NCBI RefSeq assembly: GCF_039543645.1
Contig: NZ_BAABKD010000008.1
Span: 186,001 to 250,000, forward strand
DNA: 64,000 nt
Direction: 5' to 3'
From: Paenalcaligenes hermetiae
GTDB lineage: Bacteria > Pseudomonadota > Gammaproteobacteria > Burkholderiales > Burkholderiaceae_B
Position numbers and translations under genes: made by a program. The notes under the pieces are model-generated. The model was not told the DNA's origin. It ran no database searches and saw nothing but the letters and a program-made list of their open reading frames with translations. Shown in pieces: positions 1 to 8,644 of this stretch (position 1 is the stretch's first letter; the number at the start of each line of letters is the position of its first letter).

Positions 1-438
1 GGTTTCTGCGTCATCGAGTGGGTTTTCCATGCGCATTTTCCACAGGTCATACCAATCTAAATCGGCAGCCACCACAATATCGCCCTCTGTGGCTAGCAGC
101 TTTTGGAACACTCTCGGCTCAAAAACAATATCGCCGTAGCTAATAATTAAATCTTCATTGGGCTGCATAAATTCTTCGGCAGCAAATAACGTAGCAACCA
201 TATTGGTTTGGTCGTATAAGTCGTTTCTGTATTGAGCTAAACCAGGCGCCACCAATTTTTCTTGTAAATAGCCTGCGACAAGTGCGATGTCTTTATCTTC
301 TACCCCGCATTGCTTTAATGCGTCCAGTTGGTGGTGCAGTAAAGGCTTGCCTTTTAGCTCCACCATGCACTTTGGACGATTGTTTGTTAAAGGGCGTAAA
401 CGGGTACCTTGCCCTGCTGCTAAAATAATTACTTTCAT
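1..438 (-). CDS. Nucleotidyltransferase of the phosphocholine/phosphoglutamine cytidylyltransferase type (3' end off the window)
   Basis: The first 146 codons are present, starting at ATG 438; the rest lies left of the window. The start MKVIILAAGQGTRLRPLT carries the nucleotide-binding loop of sugar-phosphate nucleotidyltransferases, followed by RPKCMVEL. Further on are SYGDIVF, supplying a metal-binding Asp, and LWKMRMENPLDDAE, which resembles the LicC-like cytidylyltransferase subfamily rather than RfbA or GalU. It lies 8 bp downstream of an amidotransferase gene and two genes from a glutamine-kinase-like gene, the combination found for C. jejuni Cj1416-Cj1418, where the Cj1416 enzyme joins CMP to phosphoglutamine. 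That specific role is inference; nucleotidyltransferase fold is secure. Confidence 0.8.
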   Translation of the reverse strand, partial: MKVIILAAGQGTRLRPLTNNRPKCMVELKGKPLLHHQLDALKQCGVEDKDIALVAGYLQEKLVAPGLAQYRNDLYDQTNMVATLFAAEEFMQPNEDLIISYGDIVFEPRVFQKLLATEGDIVVAADLDWYDLWKMRMENPLDDAET

Positions 439-446
439 AATAAAAC

Positions 447-1058
447 CTAAATTCTTGAATTGAATAACTCAGACAATAGCTTTTTATCTGTTTCAGGCAG
501 GTTAGCTTCACGCTCTGGGTGCCACATTATTCCTAGCCAAGGAAATCTTTTGTGCTTGATGGCTTTAACGACACCATCTTGCGTGCATGCCAATACTTCT
601 AAACCCTCGCCTAACGTTTCTTGGGTGATAGCAAAGTTGTGGTAGCTGTTTACATCGGTATAGCCTTGGTTTTTTGCCCATTCACCTTGGAGTGTTTGCC
701 TTGTTGCCACATGGCCAGTGACTGACACCAAACTGCCGCCGCAATATTGATTGAGCATTTGTGTACCACGGCATATTGCTAACACGGGTATGCTGTGAGT
801 TTTTGCATAATCTAGTAGGCGCACTTCCAATTGGTCACGCTGTGGGTACTCACCGATATCGTTACCGCTGTTAATAAGTATGGCATCCGTTTGAAAAGCC
901 TCAATATAGTTCTCAGCTTCGTATAACTCGCTGCATAAGGGTATCGGCAAGTAACCTAAATCAAAAAATATCTTTGCTAGACGTACATCCATGCCATCGC
1001 GCTCTTCATCGCGGCCGGGAACAGGATCACGCCGCTGGCTGATAAGTATTTTTTTCAT
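447..1058 (-). CDS. Class I glutamine amidotransferase-like hydrolase (peptidase C26 family, Cj1417-like)
   Basis: A 203-residue protein of the gamma-glutamyl hydrolase/class I amidotransferase fold. The nucleophile is Cys96 in the elbow AICRG and the other triad members are His180 and Glu182 in MWHPERE. It is a free-standing domain with no synthetase partner. Its ATG shares one base with the stop of the upstream gene (TGATG), so the two are translationally coupled. In C. jejuni a protein of this type (Cj1417) hydrolyses CDP-glutamine to glutamate and cytidine diphosphoramidate; neighbours on both sides fit that pathway. Alternative: another gamma-glutamyl hydrolase such as a PuuD-type enzyme, less likely given the context. 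Confidence 0.8.
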   Translation of the reverse strand: MKKILISQRRDPVPGRDEERDGMDVRLAKIFFDLGYLPIPLCSELYEAENYIEAFQTDAILINSGNDIGEYPQRDQLEVRLLDYAKTHSIPVLAICRGTQMLNQYCGGSLVSVTGHVATRQTLQGEWAKNQGYTDVNSYHNFAITQETLGEGLEVLACTQDGVVKAIKHKRFPWLGIMWHPEREANLPETDKKLLSELFNSRI

Positions 1059-4000
1059 CAGTGAATGACCTTCATGGTGTGGTTGGCTGCATCAAGCTCT
1101 AGGGTTTTTGCATGTTTCACTTTGTTGTAAAGCTGTTCGCCCACGCCAATGGCTGCGGGCAAACCAAACTCGGCTGAGCGGATTGCCATGTGCGAGTTTG
1201 CACCACCATACATGGTAATTAGTCCTGCTATTTTTTGGCCAAAAAGCCAGTCATAACCAGGGTCAGCTTGGGGAATAAGCACTATACAACCTGCCACATT
1301 ATGCTGTTCTTCATTATTTTCTAGTAATACAACTTTTGCTGTTACCCTCGACGAGCCAATAAAGTTGGGCTTATCTGCTGTTAGCACGAAGGCGTCAAAA
1401 TCTTTTTCACTGGTAATTAATGGAGGTAACTGGCAAGCGCGACTCACGCTGCGTTCGTATGTATTTTTAGCGGCCACGTGCTTAAGTTGTTCGCTTAAGT
1501 TAGCTATGGGTAAATCGGAATTAAACGCGGCTTGTAAATCAAAATAGGAGATGTTTGCTAACTCTTTAAGGCTTAAATTGTACTTTTCACCTTCTTTGGC
1601 AATTAGGCTGAGTGCTGCTGATAAGCTACGAGAAAAAATAAATTTTGCTTTTTCACGCCCTTCTACGGCCTGAGTCATAAAGCGCTCAAATTGCTCATCG
1701 GTTGCTTTAAAACCCAACCCTCTTAATTTAGTAAAAAACACTGTCTTTTCTTTATGCCATTGTTCAATTTTAGGGGATTCACGTACAGGCTCTACGGCTT
1801 GCTCAACAATGGGCTTCAAGAAGCGCTCGGCATCATCCCAATAAGCGGGCGATGTGATGTCGTAAGTGCCTGGGCGTAAATGGCCGTAAGTTTGTACAAA
1901 CTCATCCCATGTCTTTTGACCTTGCGCTGTTAGCCAAGCATCAACGCTTAACTCATGAGACACAGTTTCAACGGTTTCCATAAAGCCTTCTTGTGCAGTG
2001 TCACTTAACCAGCCTTGCTGTACGGCTTCTTTTAAGAAAGTAGCTGCCACAAAACCGCTTCGTGCCAAGTGTGAAAAGGGTAAGGTGCCGTAGGTTTTAC
2101 AGTTTTCTAATAGCAGAAATATTTTTTCTTTATTGTCTAACGCCTGATTATTTATAACGGCTTGGTAGCGGGTTTCAAGCTCGTTAAGCACATCCAAGTC
2201 TTGCTGAGTACGGCTTAATGCGTTTTGTGTAATCTCAAACAGGCCGGTCTTGAGTTCGTTAAGCTCAGCTTGATTTAGCCCCGCCTGCTTGCTTAAACGC
2301 TCTTCCCATTTTGAAAACTTGGGACCAAAGCAAGTGGGCACCACGTCGAATTCCACTTTGTCATGAAGGTGTGGGTGCTTTTCTAACCATTCAAGGTAAA
2401 AGTTGATCAGTTTTTCAGTGAGTTCAGCCGAAATATTTTTAGGCGTAAACGAGTTAAAACTTGCTCGAATATCAATGTAAGGTTTGCCTGCAAACACATG
2501 CAACAACGGCTGTGGACGCACGTCTTTATATCCATATTCTGCACGTTGGGTTGCCCATACTTCGTTTAAAATAAGATGCTGGTAGAGGCTAATTGCTAGT
2601 TGCCCGGGGTTGGTGCCAATAATTTCGGCTGGATTCCAATCGGGCATAATGCCAAACAAGCCTTGAGCCCCCTTTACTTGCGGAGCAGGTGTTTGCAAGC
2701 GCTGCCATTTTTTGGCGGCGTTGCGTTGTAACTCCAACACGTGCTTCGTGCTAATTTGATTGGCTTTATTGTTCAGTGCGGCAATAGGGCGAGCTTGCAG
2801 CAAATACACGGTGTTATTACTGTCTAGTGCAAACTCGATATCCAGCGCATCGTAATTTAAAAGTGCTTCTACTTCTTTAATGGCAGCAACTAAAACCTTT
2901 AGGGCTTCGCTGGGCAGCGCGTCTGTTTGAGCATCTTTTCTTAGCACCAAGCACTTGTGTCCAGTTGAGTAGCCTGAGGTAATGCTTTCTGTATCGCTGC
3001 TTTCATCGTAATTAACAACATAAAAAGGGGCGCCCTGTTCTAGGGTACGAGTAAATGCCACCCCGCTAAGCATTACATCCTTCACCATTGGCTGCACTAA
3101 TACTTGATCGTCAGACTGGCAATCGGCGTAAGAAGCAATAACCGTTTCAATGGCAGACACAAGCTCTGTTTCAGGATTAACGTTTAAAACACTGGTGTAT
3201 GCGCCGGCATTAGAGTGGGTAAAAGCGTCTTCACTTTTAGCGCTTGAGCGAACCACCAAGAGTTGCTTAGAAAACTTAGCTAGAATCTTTTGTTGAATTT
3301 TTTCAGGCGTTTCTTTCCACTCTTCAACAGTAAACGCAACTTGCTCTAACACCGTTGAGTGTTTCACCATGCTGCTCAAACGCAACAGGGTTTCAGCTTT
3401 AGTACCTAAAATAAAATGAGCAATGTCTTGCGGTTGTCTTAACTCTGCCCAGTCACCCTGCGCATCAATCACGGCTGTGCTAGCACCTTGTATGCGCAAT
3501 AACTCAACTAAGTCTGAAAGTGTTAATTGCTCGACGAGATCTGATTGGATCGCTTTAAGTTCTTGGATATATTTTAAGGCTTTGCCTGAAAAACGAACCA
3601 AACCGATAAACTCACCGTTAGCCCATTCAACAGGAATGTTTTGGCCAGCTCGCTGCAACTGGCCGTTATGCACAATTACTTTTTCTGATGCGGCCAAGTC
3701 ATCCGAACTTCTATCAGCAAAACGTTGCTTCCAGAGACTGTCATAAACCAGGGTAACGTCGGCAGTACTGTCATTAAGCTTACGCAGTAGGTTTGGACGA
3801 TACAGAATATCGGCATAGCTTGCTGTAATACTTTCTGTATTTAAATCGGCACAGAGCAGGCTAAAAGCACTTTTGGTGGTTTCCCAACGCTCGTTAATGA
3901 GTAATTGAGCGTGCTGACGAAGTGACTCAAACTTATCAGCGGCATAACCAATCACAATTTGTGGCTTGTTATAAGCACTCATGGCATTAAGCTGCCAATC

Positions 4001-4093
4001 AAATAAAGATTTGCCATTAACCTCGGCAAGTAACGCAGGTGACTTACCTTCGTGTGGCGCACCGGCGGCAAGAATAATAAAACTAGATGTCAT
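1058..4093 (-). CDS. Nucleotidyltransferase domain fused to glutamine-kinase-like ATP-grasp/phospho-His protein (Cj1418-like)
   Basis: A 1011-residue multidomain protein. Residues 1-229 form a nucleotidyltransferase-like domain (FIILAAG near residue 6, SYADILY near 92, SLWKQRFADRSSDD near 119) related to the product of the gene at 1-438. From about 230 it resembles the ATP-binding domain of PEP synthase/pyruvate phosphate dikinase (VVRSSAKSED near 281, VYLLQARPI later). The C-terminus is a swivelling phospho-His domain with GGANSHMAIRSAEFGLPA; His968 is the expected phosphorylated residue. There is no PEP/pyruvate TIM barrel, so it is not PpsA. C. jejuni Cj1418, a glutamine kinase, has the same two-part design without the N-terminal domain. 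Glutamine phosphorylation is therefore the best inference. It overlaps the upstream gene by 11 bp. Confidence 0.75.
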   Translation of the reverse strand: MTSSFIILAAGAPHEGKSPALLAEVNGKSLFDWQLNAMSAYNKPQIVIGYAADKFESLRQHAQLLINERWETTKSAFSLLCADLNTESITASYADILYRPNLLRKLNDSTADVTLVYDSLWKQRFADRSSDDLAASEKVIVHNGQLQRAGQNIPVEWANGEFIGLVRFSGKALKYIQELKAIQSDLVEQLTLSDLVELLRIQGASTAVIDAQGDWAELRQPQDIAHFILGTKAETLLRLSSMVKHSTVLEQVAFTVEEWKETPEKIQQKILAKFSKQLLVVRSSAKSEDAFTHSNAGAYTSVLNVNPETELVSAIETVIASYADCQSDDQVLVQPMVKDVMLSGVAFTRTLEQGAPFYVVNYDESSDTESITSGYSTGHKCLVLRKDAQTDALPSEALKVLVAAIKEVEALLNYDALDIEFALDSNNTVYLLQARPIAALNNKANQISTKHVLELQRNAAKKWQRLQTPAPQVKGAQGLFGIMPDWNPAEIIGTNPGQLAISLYQHLILNEVWATQRAEYGYKDVRPQPLLHVFAGKPYIDIRASFNSFTPKNISAELTEKLINFYLEWLEKHPHLHDKVEFDVVPTCFGPKFSKWEERLSKQAGLNQAELNELKTGLFEITQNALSRTQQDLDVLNELETRYQAVINNQALDNKEKIFLLLENCKTYGTLPFSHLARSGFVAATFLKEAVQQGWLSDTAQEGFMETVETVSHELSVDAWLTAQGQKTWDEFVQTYGHLRPGTYDITSPAYWDDAERFLKPIVEQAVEPVRESPKIEQWHKEKTVFFTKLRGLGFKATDEQFERFMTQAVEGREKAKFIFSRSLSAALSLIAKEGEKYNLSLKELANISYFDLQAAFNSDLPIANLSEQLKHVAAKNTYERSVSRACQLPPLITSEKDFDAFVLTADKPNFIGSSRVTAKVVLLENNEEQHNVAGCIVLIPQADPGYDWLFGQKIAGLITMYGGANSHMAIRSAEFGLPAAIGVGEQLYNKVKHAKTLELDAANHTMKVIH

Positions 4094-5429
4094 TTCTATA
4101 ACCTAAAGACTGCTTTAAATCGTGAATAATTCGTTCTGATGGGAGCTGATATTGATAGTACTGTTCTAAATATTGATTAAAAAACTGGGTGTTTTGCGCT
4201 GTTTTCTTATCATTATTAATGAGACTTTTAACAAAATCTTCTATTTGTTCAGGCGAGTGAGCCTTTTGATACACACCAATAACCCCCTTACCAAAGTCAT
4301 TGAGAAAATTATTGATATCGGTATCGCCAATCAAATATAAGCACGGCTTTTGCGTGAAGGCATACTCAACAATAAATGAGCTGCAATCGTGAATGATGGC
4401 GTCGGATTGTAAAAACAAATCATCGTAAGCACCATCATCAAACTGGGTGTATTCTTGTTCTAGCCAAAACTGATAGTAAGCGTCAGCCTTTTCTTTGCCC
4501 CAAGCAGGATGTACATATAAATTGGCAAGTAAATTAGGGTGCGGCTTAAATGACCAAGCAATACTTTTTTGATACTTAATGGCTAGCTCTTTTATAGCTT
4601 CTGAATTCTCTATAAAGGTAGATATTTTTTCAAGACCTATCATGTTATTTAGAATTGTATGATGCGGCGCATAAATTATCTTTATTTTACCTTGCGCATT
4701 ATCTTTCCAAACGGAACTAGCGCGTATGGGTTTAAGCGCTTCTTTATAAATATATTCCACAGAAGGATAACCGGTTACAACACTGCTTTTAATGGCTCGT
4801 TTATCAAATTTTTTAAGCTCTGACATTATTTCATTATGGGGCCAGTATATTTTCCACATCGAAAGTAAGAATGGATAATAAATGCCATTAAACTTAAGCG
4901 AACTCCCTTTCAAATGAGTTGTTGCCATAAAAAAATAGGGGATATAAAAGCACAGTTTTTTACTAAATAAGTCGGAATAATAAGTTTTATTTCTTGCCAC
5001 ATCGTAAGGTTCGGAAAAAAAAATGAGGTCGGCTTTTTCTAATTCATCTATAACGCTTTGACTATCTGAAAAGTGTGAATATGCCTCGTAGCCTTTGCTC
5101 TGAAAAAAGTGGGTGATATCTGCCACCCGAGCCATTTGATTATTCAGATCCCATTTATGAAAAGGCGTTACAATAATGAATGGACTAAATAGCGTATCCT
5201 GCTGCATCAAGCGAAAGACCTCATCTACTTTCCACTTGCTTTTTTCTGATACCAAGAAAGCAACTCTTAGTGTTTGCTTTCCTTGCAGCGCTTTAATCAA
5301 TTGCGTATGTTTTTTAGGAATATTCCGCAATAGCTGATTATATTGCCATGCGTCATACGTTATCTGTTTTATTGGACGTAATACGTCTTTTATAAAATCA
5401 GGCATCCATTTTTTTAAATAACTAATCAT
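4083..5429 (-). CDS. CDP-glycerol glycerophosphotransferase-like (TagF/GT-B) transferase
   Basis: A 448-residue protein without a signal peptide. The C-terminal half has the nucleotide-binding signatures of the CDP-glycerol/CDP-ribitol polyol-phosphotransferase family: APHH near residue 250, FKPHPNL near 290 and a HDCSSFIVEYAF stretch near 345, typical of the HD/SS-E site that grips the CMP moiety. Such enzymes transfer a phospho-group from a CDP-activated donor to a polysaccharide. Between a flippase and the phosphoramidate-type genes, it may use either CDP-glycerol-type or cytidine-diphosphoramidate-type donors; the donor cannot be told from sequence. The N-terminal half is AT-rich and divergent. 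Confidence 0.65.
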   Translation of the reverse strand: MISYLKKWMPDFIKDVLRPIKQITYDAWQYNQLLRNIPKKHTQLIKALQGKQTLRVAFLVSEKSKWKVDEVFRLMQQDTLFSPFIIVTPFHKWDLNNQMARVADITHFFQSKGYEAYSHFSDSQSVIDELEKADLIFFSEPYDVARNKTYYSDLFSKKLCFYIPYFFMATTHLKGSSLKFNGIYYPFLLSMWKIYWPHNEIMSELKKFDKRAIKSSVVTGYPSVEYIYKEALKPIRASSVWKDNAQGKIKIIYAPHHTILNNMIGLEKISTFIENSEAIKELAIKYQKSIAWSFKPHPNLLANLYVHPAWGKEKADAYYQFWLEQEYTQFDDGAYDDLFLQSDAIIHDCSSFIVEYAFTQKPCLYLIGDTDINNFLNDFGKGVIGVYQKAHSPEQIEDFVKSLINNDKKTAQNTQFFNQYLEQYYQYQLPSERIIHDLKQSLGYRNDI

Positions 5430-5432
5430 TAA

Positions 5433-6674
5433 CTATTTTGTCCATTTAAGCTTGCTAGTTAATTTGATAAACATAATGACTCGAATGCTTAGTGAAATGC
5501 ACTCGGCCACCAATACCGAATAAGCAACATTGATGGCCGTTATGCCTTCTAAAAAATAAAGGACAATGAGTGTCAAAAACAAGAAGCCGCCACTAATCAT
5601 CACACTTTTATTGGCGATATCCACACGTCTTAAAGAGGCAAATGCGGGGTAGCCCATAAACACCGAGACAAACCCAACAAATCCAGTGAGAATGAAAACG
5701 CGTAGTATTTCACTACCCTGAGTAAATTCGGCACCAAACAACAGCGTTAGCACCCAGTCGGCGTAAATATAACCAATGCTAGCAGGTACAAGCATAACGA
5801 GCGACAAGCCTGCCACCACTTTTAGTAGAAGCTTGGAGTTACCTGTGTTGGCCATATAAGGGTAAAGCGCTTGGCTGAATGGATAGATTAAACTTTTGAA
5901 TGCGTTATAGAGCTTTTCACTTGCACCATAAAACCCCACCTGGGCAGAAGCCACATGTCCCGCCAAAACAAGCACCCCTACAGAAGCAGAACCTGTATAA
6001 AATACTCTCGATGCAAAGAACTGACTGCTATGTACAAGCATCAGTTTAATTAATCGTTTGGATGGTTTCACAAAAGAAAACCCTTCGCGCTTGATCAGCC
6101 AGTTGGCCAAGAGGCATGCCAGCATGGTGGCTATGGCATTACACATAAGGGCGAGGTCGTAGTCGTCTTTGTGCTTAACAAGCAAGAATACAATCACCAC
6201 ATACACCATGCGTGAGGCAATGGTGGAATACGTAATTAGCTTCATTTTTTCTATGCCCTGAAATAACCAAGGCGACATAAAGGCCTGAAAAAACACCGTA
6301 AGGTAAATGGCTGCAATAGCCAACGCGGTATAGTTCACTGCAAAAATGAGGTAGAGAGCAATACCGAAAAACACCAGAGCCAATAGCAACAGCTTTAAGC
6401 TGTAAATAGCCGTAATGACTTTAGAGATATAACGTATTTGATTTTGTTTGCGTGAAATTAAATAGGTGGCTGACAAGTTAAAGCCAAAATCGGTACAGAC
6501 GTTGGAAATAACGGTCAGGCTCAGTGCCGCTATCATTAAACCAAAACCATCTGCCCCTAAGGTACGCGACAAATATGGTAATACAATAAACGGTGCCACA
6601 TAGGTAAACAGCTGCATGATGATCAATGCAGAGGTGTTTTTAAATAAGCGGTGGGAAGTGAGTTTTTTTAGCAT
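5433..6674 (-). CDS. Wzx-like oligosaccharide flippase (MOP superfamily)
   Basis: A 413-residue, highly hydrophobic protein with about twelve predicted membrane segments spaced as in polysaccharide flippases. The N-terminus (LFKNTSALIIMQLFTYVAPFIVLPYLSRTLG region) is characteristic of Wzx/RfbX proteins, which move lipid-linked repeat units across the inner membrane. It lies 3 bp upstream of the transferase gene in the same orientation, so the two are almost certainly cotranscribed. Its presence indicates a Wzx/Wzy-type pathway, but no wzy polymerase is visible inside the window. Confidence 0.85.
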   Translation of the reverse strand: MLKKLTSHRLFKNTSALIIMQLFTYVAPFIVLPYLSRTLGADGFGLMIAALSLTVISNVCTDFGFNLSATYLISRKQNQIRYISKVITAIYSLKLLLLALVFFGIALYLIFAVNYTALAIAAIYLTVFFQAFMSPWLFQGIEKMKLITYSTIASRMVYVVIVFLLVKHKDDYDLALMCNAIATMLACLLANWLIKREGFSFVKPSKRLIKLMLVHSSQFFASRVFYTGSASVGVLVLAGHVASAQVGFYGASEKLYNAFKSLIYPFSQALYPYMANTGNSKLLLKVVAGLSLVMLVPASIGYIYADWVLTLLFGAEFTQGSEILRVFILTGFVGFVSVFMGYPAFASLRRVDIANKSVMISGGFLFLTLIVLYFLEGITAINVAYSVLVAECISLSIRVIMFIKLTSKLKWTK

Positions 6675-6716
6675 GATGTGTTATTTATTTGCTCTTACCT
6701 GAGCGTGCTCAGTGAT

Positions 6717-7394
6717 TTACGTGTAATTACGATTTGCAAATTTATCATTTATCCCCTTCAACGCCTGCTGCGCCTTCTCACTCGAATACTGCTCTAACGC
6801 CACAGCCGGTAACAAGGTACTAAACACTTCTAAGCACTGGGTAATCTTAAACAGGTAAGCTATCGACTGTTGCGCTGGGCGGTTGTTACGTATTTTAAAC
6901 TGGTGCCAAGCACCAAGCTTACGCTTAGGGCCTGTGCCTGCAATATAACGCTGCACCATCTCTTCGACGATTTGTTCGGTCTGTGAGCAGTTAACCAGGC
7001 AACGTTCAATACCTGTATGCACGGTTGCTTCCATAACCTTGGCTGAGCGATTGGCATACATACGCGCTACTAGCATATAGCCCACAAAAATAACACCGAG
7101 CGCGGCCACACCTACGCCCGTAAGCACGGGAAAGGTGAACTTGTATGGAATAACACCCATGCCTTTATCAGCAAGAAACACCACGAAGCCCCAAAACACC
7201 ATCACCACTGAGAATAAAAACATCAGCATCTGTACGATGACGTTGGTGTTGGAGTCGAAGTCTTCACGCAGCTGGGTAATACCGGTATTTAAGCGCTCTA
7301 TCGAGCGATTGACCAAAGAAAACTTAGGCGAGATGGGATACAGGCGCGCACCTGATCCACCTGCTAAGACTATTCCTTTTGTATTGCTGCTCAC
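6717..7394 (-). CDS. Chimeric ORF: RfbA N-terminal stub joined to a two-TM protein of unknown function
   Basis: A 225-residue ORF. Residues 1-22, including KGIVLAGGSGARLYPIS, match the start of glucose-1-phosphate thymidylyltransferase (RfbA), and its ATG overlaps the rfbB stop as ATGA, the arrangement expected of rfbBA. The expected continuation (SKQLLPVYDKPM) is missing. From about residue 24 the protein is unrelated: an amphipathic stretch, two strongly hydrophobic segments near residues 54-76 and 86-109, then a 115-residue soluble tail. I do not recognise this second part. The ORF looks like an in-frame deletion or recombination join; whether the chimera is made or is a relic is unknown. 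It cannot be a working RfbA. Confidence 0.6.
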   Translation of the reverse strand: MSSNTKGIVLAGGSGARLYPISPKFSLVNRSIERLNTGITQLREDFDSNTNVIVQMLMFLFSVVMVFWGFVVFLADKGMGVIPYKFTFPVLTGVGVAALGVIFVGYMLVARMYANRSAKVMEATVHTGIERCLVNCSQTEQIVEEMVQRYIAGTGPKRKLGAWHQFKIRNNRPAQQSIAYLFKITQCLEVFSTLLPAVALEQYSSEKAQQALKGINDKFANRNYT

Positions 7395-8515
7395 TCTATG
7401 ACTCCTAAACGTTCACGTTGGTAGCTGCCGTCTTGAACATTTTTACACCACTGTTGATTATCTAAATACCACTGTACAGTTTTACGTATACCTGACTCAA
7501 AGGTTTCCTGTGGCTGCCAATTAAGTTCTTTGGCTATTTTACTGGCATCAATGGCATAACGGCGATCATGACCAGGTCGGTCTGTGACGTAGGTAATTAA
7601 CGATTTATAGCTTTGTCCTTTTTGTCCTAACAGCTGATCTTTATTTGGAGCTAATTCATCTAAAATCTCACAGATCGTTTCGACAACTTCGATATTTTTC
7701 TTTTCATTGTGGCCACCGATATTATAGGTCTCACCAATTTTACCTTCGGTAACGACTTTATATAAAGCGCGGGCATGGTCTTCTACATAAAGCCAATCCC
7801 GGATTTGATCCCCTTTACCGTAAATGGGCAACGGTTTGCCTTCTAAGGCATTCAATATCACCAAGGGGATCAGCTTTTCTGGAAAATGATAAGGGCCGTA
7901 GTTGTTAGAGCAGTTTGTAATCAATGTGGGAAAGCCATAGGTACGCAACCAGGCTCTAACCAAATGATCGGAGCTGGCTTTACTTGCACTGTAGGGGGAG
8001 CTTGGTTCGTAAGACGTGGTTTCGGTGAATAAAGGTAGCTCATGCGGGGCCAAGGCGGGAGCCTCATCTGGATGTAGTAGATCCCCATATACCTCGTCCG
8101 TACTGATATGATGGAATCGGAAAGCTTTTTTACGCTGACCGTCTAAGCCATTCCAATAAGCCCTAGCTGCCTCTAATAAAGTGTAGGTACCGACGATATT
8201 GGTTTGAATAAATTCTGCTGGACCGTCAATGGAGCGGTCTACGTGGCTTTCTGCGGCTAGGTGCATTACGGCATCAGGCTGATGCTGTTTGAATACACGG
8301 TCTAATTCAGCGCGGTCGCAGATATCTACTTGTTCGAACGCATAGCGATCACTATTACTGACAGGAGCTAGTGACTCTAGATTACCAGCATAAGTTAGCT
8401 TATCAAGGTTCACTACGCTGTCTTGGGTGTTCTCAATAATATGGCGTATCACAGCTGAGCCAATAAAACCTGCCCCGCCCGTTACTAATATTTTATAAGT
8501 ACCATTTACAACCAT
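7391..8515 (-). CDS. rfbB: dTDP-glucose 4,6-dehydratase
   Basis: This NAD-dependent short-chain dehydrogenase converts dTDP-glucose to dTDP-4-keto-6-deoxyglucose, the second step towards dTDP-rhamnose and other deoxysugars. Visible features are the Rossmann motif TGGAGFIGSAV, HLAAESHVDRSI, the substrate-binding STDEVYGDL and the catalytic YSASKASSDHL (Tyr-x3-Lys). The first in-frame start is GTG 8524, but ATG 8515 has GAGTGG at suitable spacing and gives MVVNGTYKILVTGG, so I prefer it (374 residues). The gene overlaps the following rfbA-derived ORF by ATGA. As rfbA is broken here and rfbC/rfbD are not seen, supply of dTDP-glucose must come from elsewhere if RfbB is active. Confidence 0.93.
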   Translation of the reverse strand: MVVNGTYKILVTGGAGFIGSAVIRHIIENTQDSVVNLDKLTYAGNLESLAPVSNSDRYAFEQVDICDRAELDRVFKQHQPDAVMHLAAESHVDRSIDGPAEFIQTNIVGTYTLLEAARAYWNGLDGQRKKAFRFHHISTDEVYGDLLHPDEAPALAPHELPLFTETTSYEPSSPYSASKASSDHLVRAWLRTYGFPTLITNCSNNYGPYHFPEKLIPLVILNALEGKPLPIYGKGDQIRDWLYVEDHARALYKVVTEGKIGETYNIGGHNEKKNIEVVETICEILDELAPNKDQLLGQKGQSYKSLITYVTDRPGHDRRYAIDASKIAKELNWQPQETFESGIRKTVQWYLDNQQWCKNVQDGSYQRERLGVIE

Positions 8516-8644
8516 TACAACCACTCTATAAACATTTCATTTATTATTACCCACTCAGAAACCGCCCTCAATTCTACCGCTCTTCAACCAATTAAGCGAA
8601 AAATAGGCATAAAGTGTTGTTTCAATAGAATGATAATTACATTT

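Noticed and set aside
1058..4093. Calling the gene ppsA (phosphoenolpyruvate synthase)
   Set aside because: The phospho-His domain is C-terminal and there is no PEP/pyruvate TIM barrel; an extra nucleotidyltransferase domain is present and the context is a polysaccharide locus.
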